Source of the DNA: JABDIY01 sp963751955
GTDB lineage: Bacteria; Actinomycetota; Acidimicrobiia; Acidimicrobiales; SZUA-35
Assembly: GCA_963751955.1 (NCBI GenBank)
Contig: CAVVWM010000008.1
Coordinates: forward strand, 186,001 to 250,000
DNA: 64,000 nt
Direction: 5' to 3'
Part shown: positions 19,958-28,447 of the stretch, one piece after another
Layout of the letters: each line of letters starts with the position of its first letter
Numbering within the stretch: the first letter of the stretch is position 1
Translations under genes and position numbers: made by a program
The notes under the pieces: model-generated
The model's database searches: none
Told to the model about the DNA's origin: nothing
Seen by the model: only the letters and a program-made list of their open reading frames with translations

Positions 19958-20317
19958 CTACAGCTTCGCGACGACGTGGGCAAGGACGTCTGACATCTGA
20001 TCGTGGGGGCTGAACTCCACCATGCGCACCGCGTCCTCGACCACGATGGTGTGGCCGGACGGCCAGTAGTAGAGCTCGCCCGCACTGACTGTCTCTTCGG
20101 AACCGTCCTCGTAGTTGACACGGACGCGACCCTCGATGACGTAGCCCCAGTGCGGGCACTGACAATGGTCCCGCTCCAGGCCCTCCAGCAGCGGGCAGAA
20201 GTCCAACCCGGTTGGGTATTGCATGTACGCGCTGGTCATCCCTCCCCAGTCCTGGCCGCGGATCATCTCGCCGAGTGCCTCGTGGGCGATCGGTAGCTGC
20301 TCAACTGCTTTTCGCAT
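19958..20317 (-). CDS. Cupin-domain protein
   Basis: A 119-residue single-domain cupin. CQCPHWGYVIEGRVRVNYEDGSEE and AGELYYWPSGHT are the two cupin motifs. The ATG at 20317 has a strong ribosome site (AAAGGAG, about 8 bases upstream). Such stand-alone cupins often bind a metal and act as small sensors or enzymes. The function cannot be narrowed. Confidence 0.75.
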   Translation of the reverse strand: MRKAVEQLPIAHEALGEMIRGQDWGGMTSAYMQYPTGLDFCPLLEGLERDHCQCPHWGYVIEGRVRVNYEDGSEETVSAGELYYWPSGHTIVVEDAVRMVEFSPHDQMSDVLAHVVAKL

Positions 20318-20410
20318 GATTTCTCTCCTTTGGCATTTCTGCCGTCGTTGGCTCCGGACTGGAACCGATGTACTGCTTGGCTTATGATCCGGCCGCGCGT
20401 TCCTCGATCG

Positions 20411-21682
20411 TCACCCATCTACCTCTGTGGTGAAGAACACGAATAGCTTTGTGTTGGACCTCCACAAGGCGAGCGATTCTGCGGTGGACCGTGCCAAGCC
20501 GGAGTCGTACATGGTCGAGACGTCGTCGGGATGGTTGGTCTGTAGCCACAGCAGTGTTGTTTCCGAGATGTGATTCTCGAAGCCATCGACGGGCCCCTGG
20601 GCGAACGTGTGGGTCAGGCTTTCGATCTGACCCTCGGAGATATCGAACACGAAGCTGTTGTCGGTGTACCGATCGTCACCCAGCGCTCGGCTCCATGCGT
20701 TCTCCCAGGTGTAGGTGCATCGAACACTGCCGGGAGACCCGAGCGCACAGGTGGCATCGACGTGCCTGACTCCCGTGACACCCTCAAAGTCAGCGTTGAA
20801 GACGAAGTCGATCTCGTCAATGCCCAGGAAGGTGCCGTTGGCATCGCGTTGGAGATCATCTCGAATGAGAGCGTCGTCGACGAACAGCGCCAAGACCGCT
20901 GCGCCGTCGTAGGCGTTCCTCGCCGCAATGTAGGACTCGGCAACCGCCAGCGTGCTCGCTGCGTCATCGGGGTTGATGGTGATGGTGGCGGTGAACTCAC
21001 CAGCATTGTTCTCGACCAGACTGTCATTGATCCCGAGGAAGAGGCGCCCCTCCGTGTTGGCTTTGGACAGATGTCGGCTGCCGACCCAGAACGGTGCGCC
21101 GGCTTCGCCGATCCGCCCGATCAAGCTGGCGTGGTTTCTCTCCTCGAGCCTTTCCACCTTGGTCAGCCCAGCCAAAAGGTTGCCGTTCGGGCCATTGACG
21201 GGAAAGTTAGGCGCCGCCGGGTTGACGGTGCCGTCGGCCTCGATCAACACCTTGTCGCCGATGCTGAGGTCGATGCCGGTGTCGGTCCACTGCTCGGTGC
21301 CGGGCACCACGACAGACACCGGCTCCGAAGACAACTCGGCATCTGTGAGCGCGGCCGCTTCGGCATCGGTGTTTGTCGGAGCCTCGGTCGTGACCGGTGT
21401 CTCCGTACTGGTCACTAGAGGGGATTCGCCATCGCCCAACCGGGTCAATGCGAATGCCCCTCCCACTATCACGATCAGGGCGGCGGCTGCCGGGAGCACC
21501 CACCCTCTCTGGGATCGGGGCTTCTGCAGCCTGTTTTCGTCCAACATGATGATCTCCATCTCAGGTTCGTCCGCGTGCTCGGCGATCCGGGATTGGATGG
21601 CTTCCCACGCGTTTGGTGATGGAGTTGCCCGGTCGGCAATGTGGGAGAGGTCTTGCTCGATGCGATCGTTGAAGCGGCTCAT
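20411..21682 (-). CDS. Membrane-anchored sigma-factor partner with LecA-like and NTF2-like ectodomains
   Basis: The 423-residue protein has a cytoplasmic N-terminus of about 60 residues (MSRFNDRIEQDLSHIADRA). One membrane helix follows (about 62-80), then a Thr/Ala-rich linker. The first outer domain (about 118-235) has VPGTEQWTDTGIDLSIGD, SLIGRIGEAGAPFWVG and GRLFLGINDS, the pattern of LecA/PA-IL-like sugar-binding domains. The second (about 240-400) resembles an NTF2/SnoaL fold. The gene overlaps the ECF sigma gene by four bases, which argues that the N-terminus acts as an anti-sigma factor. A missing classical zinc motif leaves the mechanism open. Confidence 0.7.
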   Translation of the reverse strand: MSRFNDRIEQDLSHIADRATPSPNAWEAIQSRIAEHADEPEMEIIMLDENRLQKPRSQRGWVLPAAAALIVIVGGAFALTRLGDGESPLVTSTETPVTTEAPTNTDAEAAALTDAELSSEPVSVVVPGTEQWTDTGIDLSIGDKVLIEADGTVNPAAPNFPVNGPNGNLLAGLTKVERLEERNHASLIGRIGEAGAPFWVGSRHLSKANTEGRLFLGINDSLVENNAGEFTATITINPDDAASTLAVAESYIAARNAYDGAAVLALFVDDALIRDDLQRDANGTFLGIDEIDFVFNADFEGVTGVRHVDATCALGSPGSVRCTYTWENAWSRALGDDRYTDNSFVFDISEGQIESLTHTFAQGPVDGFENHISETTLLWLQTNHPDDVSTMYDSGLARSTAESLALWRSNTKLFVFFTTEVDG

Positions 21683-22161
21683 GATTCGAGCTCCTTCCGC
21701 AGCGCTGCAAGGCCGCGTTTGAGGTGCGACCTTGCGGTAGCGCCAGGTATGTCCATGATTTCCGCGATCTCAGACCCCCGATACTGGCCGTAGTACCGAA
21801 GCACCACGGCCAGACGCTGATCCTCTGACAGCTTGTGCAGGACATCCCAGAGGTCAGAGGCACGGGCCGGTAGGTCCTCGGGCGGTTCCGGTGGATGCAT
21901 CTGCATCACCCGACGCCGTCTGAGCGTCGACCGACAGCGACTCACGACCGTGGTGCGAAGGTACGCACCGGGCCGGTGAATCTCGTCGAAGCGACGATGA
22001 ACCTCAGCAAAACTGTCCTGCACCAATTCCTCAGCCTCCGCATTGTTTCCAACGAGCGTGAACGCAAGACGCACCATTCCCGAGTACTCGGCCCGAAACA
22101 GTGTCTCCACCGGTTCGGTCTCCTCGAAACGCTTTGGTACAGCTCGCACTAGCTCCATCAT
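21679..22161 (-). CDS. ECF sigma factor, SigE-like
   Basis: 160 residues with region 2 (FRAEYSGMVRLAFTLVGNNAEAEELVQDSF) and region 4 (SEDQRLAVVLRYYGQYRGSEIAEIMDIPGATARSHLKRGL). It redirects RNA polymerase to stress or envelope promoters. The overlap (ATGA) with the following membrane gene indicates a classical sigma / membrane-regulator pair. ATG 22161 and ATG 22158 are adjacent start candidates. Confidence 0.88.
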   Translation of the reverse strand: MMELVRAVPKRFEETEPVETLFRAEYSGMVRLAFTLVGNNAEAEELVQDSFAEVHRRFDEIHRPGAYLRTTVVSRCRSTLRRRRVMQMHPPEPPEDLPARASDLWDVLHKLSEDQRLAVVLRYYGQYRGSEIAEIMDIPGATARSHLKRGLAALRKELES

Positions 22162-22213
22162 CCCCTACGACGCCGAGCTGTATCGATGTGTTGCAGCCGT
22201 GAATGGAAATCTT

Positions 22214-22249
22214 GAAGCGAGGCCGTGGGTCGCACGGACGACTCGCTTC
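22214..22249 (-). terminator. Two-tier hairpin at the end of the MFS gene
   Basis: GAAGCGAG (22214-22221) pairs perfectly with CTCGCTTC (22242-22249). Inside, CCGTG (22223-22227) pairs with CACGG (22233-22237) around GGTCG. It overlaps the last base of the MFS stop codon and could end MFS transcription before it enters the sigma gene. No U-tract is present. Confidence 0.5.
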
Positions 22250-23504
22250 TACACCCCGATGGACAGCTGCGCGGTTCGAGTTCGAACGAAGGCGAGAACC
22301 AGTAGTCCGCCGGCGGCAGCTGTCCCGAGCAGTGACAGGATGTGGAACCCGGCCATGCTGAACACGAAACCCGACGACAACGCGCCCACACCACTGGCCA
22401 ACGCGCTTGTGACGTCTGCGGCGCCCTGAGCTGAGACCCGCTCTTCGGCCTTCACAGACTCGGTGACCAATGCACTTCCGGCGACGATGCCAAAACTCCA
22501 GCCGAGTCCGAGCAAAAAGAGGCTGGGGAACATGAGGATGTTTGGGGCGTCCACCGCCACGGCTGCCACGATCGTGGAAATCAGCAGAATGATGGCACCT
22601 ACGTAGACTGCGGAAAGTCGACCTTTCTGGTCGCTGTACCAACCGGCCAACGGAGCGAAGGCGAACATGCCAGCGGTGTGGGCCGAGATCACCCAGCCGA
22701 TGTTGTCGGTTCCGTGATCGTGCGCCTCCATATGCAACGGGGTCATGGCCATCACCGACACCATCACTGCTGTGCTGACAGTAAGGGTAATCAGTCCGAG
22801 GCGAGCGCCGGCCGAGGCCAGAACGATGTTCAGTGCTGGCAAGAATCCCAGTCGCTCACTTCGTTCGGTTCCTTCCGCGGCCTGGGCCAAGCTCAGCGGG
22901 TCGGGACGCAAACCGGCTCGGACGATGAGACCGGCGATTCCAAAAAGACCGCGCCAACCACAAAGGGGCCAGCCAGCTCTTCGTAGCCGAATCGGTCGGA
23001 AAGATCACCGGCGGGACCGGCAAAGAGTGGACCCGTGACAGCTCCGATCGTGGATGCAAATACCACAAAACTGATTGCTCGTGACCGCTTCGTAGGCGGT
23101 GCCAAGTCGGCCGCCGCGTACCGGGACAGGTTGGTCGATCCCTGCCCCACTCCGACTGCTGCCATCCCCACAAGAAGCACCGGCACCATCCGAAGCTGAA
23201 CACCAAGGGCTCCCACCAATGATCCGACAACAGCGACGGCGTACCCGAGCGACAGCCCGGGGTTGCGTCCGTGTCGGTCCATGAACGAACTGAGCGCCGA
23301 GGAGCTGTAGGCCGTGCCCAGGGTCATGGCCACCGTGGTGAGCCCAGCCCACCGGCCACTGCCGAGAATGTCGTCGATTGCCAGGACGGCAATGAAGAAC
23401 ATGACTGACGTCGCAGCCCGCGCCGCGATCGAACTGATGAAGAGAATTCGGATCGTACGACGCTGCACACCTTCGAGATCGATGGGTGAGGCAACGGCGG
23501 TCAC
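22249..23504 (-). CDS. MFS transporter (one frameshift)
   Basis: Two frames make one 12-helix transporter of about 418 residues. The N-half (MTAVASPIDLEG to AGPFVVGAVF) contains SSFMDRHGRNPGLSLGY, the MFS motif A loop. The C-half (RAGLRPDPLSLAQ onward) contains AGWYSDQKGRLSAVY. Adding one base to the plus-strand A5 run at 22942-22946 joins them as VGAVFFGIAGLIVRAGLRPD. The substrate is unknown; drug or metabolite export is a reasonable guess from the motif. Confidence 0.8.
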
Positions 23505-23572
23505 GACTTGAAGGTATCGGGCTGGAGTGAAATGTACCTCGATCGGCGATGGAGCTTCGGTTGACCAGACAG

Positions 23573-24181
23573 TTACCGAAGGGTGTCAAGGATGCGGCCG
23601 CCATCGAAACCGTTCCAGGTGTCGAGCTGGGTTCCGTCGGAATCGAACACGATGACGGTGTGCTGGCTGCTGACACCCAACATTGGCCAGGTCTCGAAGG
23701 TCTCATCCCACACGAGCTGGAACGTGGATTCGGTCTGGCTCTGAAAGTTCTGGGCCAGATCGAGTGAATCCAGTCCACCCATGCCTATGACCTTGATGTC
23801 CGGGTTCTGCTGAGCGAACTGCTCAACCTCGGGCGCTTCGGCCCGACAGCCGGGTCAATGTGGGTAGTAGAACCACATCGCCACCGGCGTTCCGCTGTCG
23901 GCCAGTGAGCGCAGGTTGAACGATTGGCCGCTGCTCACGTCGGTGACGGTGGCGTCGGGGAAGTTGTTGATCGAGTCGGGTGCGGTAGTGCTGTCTGCCG
24001 GCGCTTCCGAGGTTGGCTCTGAGGGAACTGTCGTTGTTGTGGTTGAAGTGGTCTCGGGCGGTTCAGCGGGCTGTTCGTTGCTTGGGCCAGTTGTGGTAGT
24101 AGTGCCAACGTTTGCCTGAGTCTGCGCTGTGCTGCCAGCGCACGCCGACAGGACAAGACCGAGAGTCATCGCCACCGACAT
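23573..24181 (-). CDS. Thioredoxin/TlpA-like selenoprotein lipoprotein (in-frame TGA = Sec109)
   Basis: The ATG at 24181 begins MSVAMTLGLVLSACAGS, which ends in a lipobox (L-S-A-C); a Thr/Pro/Ser linker follows. The thioredoxin-like part reads PVAMWFYYPH-U-PGCRAEAPEV, where TGA 23855-23857 replaces the first Cys of the redox pair (U-P-G-C for C-x-x-C). Downstream, PDIKVIGMGGLDSLDLAQ and SQHTVIVFDSDGTQLDTWNG complete the fold, 202 residues in all. A perfect hairpin follows the TGA. It should be an extracytoplasmic thiol/selenol oxidoreductase. The start has no clear ribosome site and no positive charge before the hydrophobic stretch, so it may lie a little upstream. Confidence 0.8.
23829..23857 (-). 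promoter_or_regulatory. Sec codon and SECIS-like hairpin of the TlpA-like gene
   Basis: After TGA (23855-23857) and 8 bases comes TCGGGC-CGAAGC-GCCCGA (23846 down to 23829). It is a perfect 6-bp stem with a 6-base loop whose second base is G. The spacing (loop about 14 bases from the TGA) is slightly short for a typical bacterial SECIS. Confidence 0.55.
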
Positions 24182-24263
24182 TCCGGTGGGGAAAAGGCGA
24201 AGGGGTATCTGAGTGATGATTCATCGTGTCATAGACGCGTAAAGCTGAGGGAAACAAAGTGCC

Positions 24264-24944
24264 TCAGTCGGGTAGACCAACAGGTATCAAATACAGTGGC
24301 TCCTCTCCGGGCGGAAGACCCATGGCTCGACCGATCGCTTTCGGATCGAAGCCCCCGACCGGTACGGCGGCGAGATCCATTGCGGTAGCTTGCAGCAGCA
24401 CGTTCTGCGTCACGTGGCCCGCTTCCCGAATCATGAGTTCGTTTGCGACGCCGCCATATTTCGCTTGGGTTCGAGCGACGACTCCGGTGACCACGAGGAC
24501 CACCGGAGCCTCACCGATCCACTGTTGGTCGAATGCGGCGTCACCCATTCCGGCGAGGGTGGTCTCGTCGCGGCGTTGTTCGATCGCGTGATCGAAGGGG
24601 AGGTAGTGGCCGACGCTCGATTTCGTCACTGCGTAGAGCTCTATGGGGTAGAGAGCACCCGCAGACGGCGCGGTGCGATGACCATCGCGGTCGGTGATTC
24701 CTTGTCCGGACCAGAAGAGCTGCCCGAGGACAGCCGAGGAAAGGTCGTCGTTTGTGAAGGTCCTGGTCGATCGACGCTTCGCCAGCGCCGCCTCGATCGA
24801 CATCGGGCCGCTAGTTCGCGCTGCAGGTAGCTCGATGGTCTCGGTGTAGCGCTGATTCTGCTCAAGCACAGCGGGCGGCGCGCTCGATGCACATCCAAAA
24901 GCAATCGTGGCGACCAGCGTCGCGATGAGCCCACGCCTACCCAT
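24264..24944 (-). CDS. SagB-type nitroreductase-fold lipoprotein
   Basis: From ATG 24944 the product has a signal with lipobox (MGRRGLIATLVATIAFGCASS). The nitroreductase-like fold typical of SagB dehydrogenases follows: LAKRRSTRTFTNDDLS, APSAGALYPIELY, MIREAGHVTQNVLLQA, and LAAVPVGGFDPKAI with YLIPVGLP. About 226 residues. SagB-type enzymes are FMN-dependent oxidoreductases, and a stand-alone exported form is common outside peptide-maturation clusters. The start overlaps the end of the upstream membrane gene by 8 bases. Confidence 0.8.
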   Translation of the reverse strand: MGRRGLIATLVATIAFGCASSAPPAVLEQNQRYTETIELPAARTSGPMSIEAALAKRRSTRTFTNDDLSSAVLGQLFWSGQGITDRDGHRTAPSAGALYPIELYAVTKSSVGHYLPFDHAIEQRRDETTLAGMGDAAFDQQWIGEAPVVLVVTGVVARTQAKYGGVANELMIREAGHVTQNVLLQATAMDLAAVPVGGFDPKAIGRAMGLPPGEEPLYLIPVGLPD

Positions 24945-25641
24945 GGCGCTCGTCGTCGGTCGTTCTGGTGGCTTCAACTCGCTCCAGGGGTGGACCGGCC
25001 AGCATCAGGACCCTCCCGATGGCGTAGAGCGCCAATGTAGGAACCAGGACGACAAGTCCGATCACGGCGACGACTACTCGATCGGTGTAGAGGAACAACG
25101 TGGAGTCTGCGTCGGCAATCAGCACGATGATTCCGGCAATTCCCGCTAGACCGAGGCCGGCGGCGACGATCGATGTGTTTCGTCCGAGCCGGCTGAATTG
25201 CCCTCCAATCGATCGTCGGTGGGAAAGGGTGCGAATCCGGCGGTGGCGGCGGGTCGCGCTGAGTGCCGTGCCGGCGGCGGCGAGAGCGATCGTTATGCCG
25301 AGCTGCCGATTGATGGCGCCGGGGCAGTTGTCGGTACGGAGTAGCGCCGAGCGGACACTGCCATCGGGGTCGTCGACGTCGAGCGCCCACCAGGTTTCCC
25401 ACCCTGATCGATCGGCCATGCTGTCGAAGACCGATCCACATGTGCGCGTGACCTCGCCCTGCGTTCGTACCTCGACGTTGGCGAACAAACCGAACAGTGC
25501 TGCGGCGAACGCACAGGTTGTGATGAGGATGGCGAGAAGTCCGAACCTTGCCGGCTTGCCTGGTTCGCCGGCCAGCTCTTCGACGAGGTCATCGGTCGTT
25601 TTCGGGCGTCCCGTGCCGATTGTCGAGCCATCGGGGTCCAT
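24937..25641 (-). CDS. Integral membrane protein, unknown
   Basis: The ATG at 25641 (MDPDGSTIGTGRPKTTDD) gives about 234 residues; the frame is open to 25740 but that part is Arg/Ser-rich and unlikely. There are about four membrane segments: LLAILITTCAFAAALFGLF, a short one near ITIALAAAGTAL, then TSIVAAGLGLAGIAGIIVLI and VVVAVIGLVVLVPTLALYAI. Between the first two lies an outer loop with two cysteines. No family recognised. Translationally coupled to the SagB-like gene. Confidence 0.65.
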   Translation of the reverse strand: MDPDGSTIGTGRPKTTDDLVEELAGEPGKPARFGLLAILITTCAFAAALFGLFANVEVRTQGEVTRTCGSVFDSMADRSGWETWWALDVDDPDGSVRSALLRTDNCPGAINRQLGITIALAAAGTALSATRRHRRIRTLSHRRSIGGQFSRLGRNTSIVAAGLGLAGIAGIIVLIADADSTLFLYTDRVVVAVIGLVVLVPTLALYAIGRVLMLAGPPLERVEATRTTDDERHG

Positions 25642-25806
25642 ACGGCAACTGTCACGACGGCCACGGCTGCGGGACAGGGTCGAACGTCCCCCGGTTCTGA
25701 ACGCGGCCGCTTTGCTCGAGCCTCCAACGGCCCACGGCACGGAAGGCTGGTTCTGGGCCGTCTCACCCAGTGACGGGTGCTTTCACTTAGAGTAGCGTCG
25801 TTCCAC

Positions 25807-26328
25807 GTGGACCTTCAACCGTGCCCGTCGCGGCCGATTTGTGTTTCCACGCAAGCGGCGAGAGACGACATAGATCACTACATCCGAGCGATCAAAATCG
25901 GCGACCTACCTCCCGAACGTGCGTTGAGTGTTGTCGCTGACATCGTGAATTCGAGCCCGAGGATGCTGATTACGGGACGAGCCCACAACCTGCTTCAGGT
26001 GAGGGTTCGAAGCCGGGTCCTTCGACTTCGGGGCGATCTCACGTTCACGTGCGACGAAGAATCCGGGTTGTTGCATTTTCGGAGCGCAAGCCGGCTCGGC
26101 TTCTTCGATTTCTACAGCAATCGCAAGCGGATGGAAGACATGGCTCCGCTCATCCGGGAGCGATTTGGAGAGCTGTCAGACGTCGGTTCTCAGTTGTCCT
26201 CGGAATCGCCGAAGCCGTCGAACATAGGGCTGGCAACCACACCGTCGGGGGCCACGATCCGATCGACGGCATTGAGGTCGGTGAAATCGGTTGAGATCGA
26301 GAATGTGGCAGAACCCACGACATCCTGA
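25807..26328 (+). CDS. DUF1499 family protein
   Basis: The start is probably GTG 25807 (VDLQPCPSRPICVSTQA), about 173 residues. The core matches DUF1499: PRMLITGRAHNLLQVRVRSRVLRLRGDLTFTCDEESG, then LHFRSASRLGFFDFYSNRKRMEDMAPLIRERF. The family is small, of unknown function and often found as a lipoprotein; no signal is visible here. The last ~45 residues run antisense into the neighbouring anti-sigma-like gene (139-base convergent overlap) and are not family-like. The natural stop may have been lost. Confidence 0.6.
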   Translation: MDLQPCPSRPICVSTQAARDDIDHYIRAIKIGDLPPERALSVVADIVNSSPRMLITGRAHNLLQVRVRSRVLRLRGDLTFTCDEESGLLHFRSASRLGFFDFYSNRKRMEDMAPLIRERFGELSDVGSQLSSESPKPSNIGLATTPSGATIRSTALRSVKSVEIENVAEPTTS

Positions 26329-27170
26329 CCGCCGGTGAGGTCCCCCGACACCACAATTCGACGGAGCTGTTCGGCGTCGTCAACAGAAAGGGTGACGGTA
26401 ATCGTGCCATCGGTTTCAAGATCGAGTTGACTCTCGAGGCCGCTCATCCATCCCGATGCTGACAGGCTCGGATCGCTTAGATCCACCGTGCTTTCGTACA
26501 CGGTCACATCGACCCCAGCGATGGTGTCGGTTCCGACCTCCTGTGCGGCCACCAGAGTTTGAACTGTGTCGAGGATCGATCGAGGATCGACCGTATCGAT
26601 CTGGTCGAGGAAGATTTGCGGAAGATCTAGGCCGATCCAGTCCGGTGAGGGCCCGCCCTTCAAGTACAGAACGCCATCCACGATGCGGGTTTCGATTCCA
26701 CTGAAGAATTCTGCACCCTCACCTTCCAGCTGATTCGGCACGTCGTTGAGGTCCAGCGTCACGGCGATGTCGTCGCCGTTGAAGAGCAACTCGATCTGCC
26801 CGGACGCCGCGACGTTCTCGACGCCATCGCTTCCTTGGAGACTGAATGTGGTGATGGCCCGACCCGATTCCGCTGTGGCCACCTCCTGGGCAGCGGCCTT
26901 GACCGTAGCCACTGCCGGTCGGGTGGATGACGGCGACAAGACTGCGAAGGTCGCAGCCACCAGCAGCGCAGCGGCCGCCACCGCTCCGAGGAGCGGCAGG
27001 CGGGCGCGCAGGCCGGTGGGGGAGGGTGCAACGTTGGGCATGGCGCCCTGCATCGTCTGTTGCAGGAGGGCCTGGGCGTGTTGAGAGGAGGACGAGGGAA
27101 GGTCTGCCATCCGTACCGGATCGGCGGCCCGTACCTCGCTGAGATCTACTGGATTCTGAGGTGTTGTCAT
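26190..27170 (-). CDS. Membrane-anchored sigma-factor partner with lipoprotein-like ectodomain
   Basis: 326 residues. A cytoplasmic N-terminus of about 57 residues is followed by one membrane helix (LLGAVAAAALLVAATFAVL). The large outer domain of beta-strands reads AESGRAITTFSLQGSDGVENVAASGQIELLFNGDDI, with YLKGGPSPDWIGLDL. It resembles LppX/LprG-type folds that hold hydrophobic ligands. A four-base overlap with the ECF sigma gene suggests it is that factor's anti-sigma partner and envelope sensor; the ligand-sensing idea is inference. Confidence 0.65.
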   Translation of the reverse strand: MTTPQNPVDLSEVRAADPVRMADLPSSSSQHAQALLQQTMQGAMPNVAPSPTGLRARLPLLGAVAAAALLVAATFAVLSPSSTRPAVATVKAAAQEVATAESGRAITTFSLQGSDGVENVAASGQIELLFNGDDIAVTLDLNDVPNQLEGEGAEFFSGIETRIVDGVLYLKGGPSPDWIGLDLPQIFLDQIDTVDPRSILDTVQTLVAAQEVGTDTIAGVDVTVYESTVDLSDPSLSASGWMSGLESQLDLETDGTITVTLSVDDAEQLRRIVVSGDLTGGQDVVGSATFSISTDFTDLNAVDRIVAPDGVVASPMFDGFGDSEDN

Positions 27171-27688
27171 GGGTTGGTCGCTTCCTTCTGAGTTAGGGGG
27201 GAGGGGGATGATGAGAGAGCGTCGTCGAGTCGTTGCCGGGCACGAAACAGCCGAATTCCGACAGCATTCGCGGAGCAGCCCAATACTTTGGCCGCTTCGG
27301 CATGGGAGAGACCTTCCCAGGCGATCAAACGGATCAGTTCCGCATCGTCGTCGGGCAGAGAATCCAACGCTTCGCGTACGATGAGCGCGTCGGAGGGGTC
27401 AGCGATCGGGGGACGGGTCCGCGCCTCCGCGCTGGCTTCGTCAACGAGTCGGAGGTGACGTGCAGAGCCTCGCCTGCGGTTGCGCAGGACGTTGAGCCCG
27501 ACCCCGTACAGCCAGGCCAGTGGCGCATCAGCCGCCAGCACAGCGTCGGACCGCTTCCAGGCTGTTGCATAGATGTCGGCAACAACGTCATCGGCGTCGG
27601 CGGCCGACCCGGTTCGGCGTCGGGCGTAGGCGATGACATTCGGGTACGTGGCCTCGAACATGCCTCGAAACTCGTCGTTTGTTGCCAT
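27167..27688 (-). CDS. ECF sigma factor
   Basis: 173 residues: region 2 is FRGMFEATYPNVIAYARRRTGSAADADDVVADIYATAWKR. Region 4 is LPDDDAELIRLIAWEGLSHAEAAKVLGCSANAVGIRLFRARQRL. It starts at ATG 27688 and overlaps the membrane partner by four bases. A perfect 11-bp inverted repeat lies just upstream in the intergenic space shared with the divergent VOC gene. Confidence 0.88.
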   Translation of the reverse strand: MATNDEFRGMFEATYPNVIAYARRRTGSAADADDVVADIYATAWKRSDAVLAADAPLAWLYGVGLNVLRNRRRGSARHLRLVDEASAEARTRPPIADPSDALIVREALDSLPDDDAELIRLIAWEGLSHAEAAKVLGCSANAVGIRLFRARQRLDDALSSSPSPLTQKEATNP

Positions 27689-27726
27689 ACACAGAGTCTT
27701 GTGTCCGGAGGCGGCCGATTTCTTTC

Positions 27727-27762
27727 AGCCAACGAGATACTTTCTCGGATCGTTGGCTGATT
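27727..27762. promoter_or_regulatory. 11-bp inverted repeat between the sigma and VOC genes
   Basis: TCAGCCAACGA (27727-27737) and TCGTTGGCTGA (27752-27762) are perfect reverse complements around 14 bases. The site lies about 40 bases before the sigma start (minus strand) and 25 before the VOC start (plus strand), so a bound protein could control both. Confidence 0.6.
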
Positions 27763-27786
27763 CCAAAGGTATGGAACCATTGCGGG

Positions 27787-28422
27787 ATGAACGCCGTGTT
27801 GGATCATGTTGTCATCGGCGGGTCCGATCTCGGGCCGCTGGTGGCGTGGTGGAAGCACCAGACCGGGATCGATCCGGCGCGGGGAGGACGGCACGAGGGT
27901 TTCGGGACTCGCAACGCCTTGATCGGTGTCGATGACCAAACGTATGTGGAATTGATCTCCCGCGACCCCGATCAGCCAGAGCCACAACACCCTCGGCCCT
28001 TCGGGATCGACGGTTTGGAAGCCAACTCGTTCCGGCTCTGCACGTTCGTGCTGGCCGTCCCCGACATCTCCGCCGCTACGGCAGCGGTCAAGGCCTCGGG
28101 CCTTGACCCGGGGCCGGTCACGGCCATGAGTCGAACACGACGGGATGGCGTCGAACTGAGCTGGGATCTTGCCATTTCGCCGGACCAAACACTTGAGGGG
28201 ACCCTTCCCGCTCTCATCCAGTGGGGCCATGGCACGCCGCACCCCGGGTCCGTGCTCGCACCCTCGGTTGCGGTACGTGAGGTCGCCATCGGTCACCCAG
28301 AACCTGGGAGACTGAGGGCCGCACTCAAAGCGATCGGGTCAGATGTCGTTGTCGAGCAGACGCCAGCGCCGATGATTTCCTGTCATTTCGCTGTAGCCGG
28401 CGGGGTGGATTTCTGGTTGTGA
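27787..28422 (+). CDS. VOC / glyoxalase-like domain protein
   Basis: ATG 27787 gives 211 residues starting MNAVLDHVVIGGSDLGPLVAWW, the opening strand and helix of glyoxalase-like domains. GFGTRNALIGVDDQTYVELISRDPDQP is the second typical element. This large single-domain version resembles glyoxalase-like domain family proteins of unknown substrate. It is divergent from the ECF sigma gene and shares its palindrome-bearing intergenic region. Confidence 0.75.
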   Translation: MNAVLDHVVIGGSDLGPLVAWWKHQTGIDPARGGRHEGFGTRNALIGVDDQTYVELISRDPDQPEPQHPRPFGIDGLEANSFRLCTFVLAVPDISAATAAVKASGLDPGPVTAMSRTRRDGVELSWDLAISPDQTLEGTLPALIQWGHGTPHPGSVLAPSVAVREVAIGHPEPGRLRAALKAIGSDVVVEQTPAPMISCHFAVAGGVDFWL

Positions 28423-28447
28423 GCGGTAGCTCGTTGCGATGAATCGT

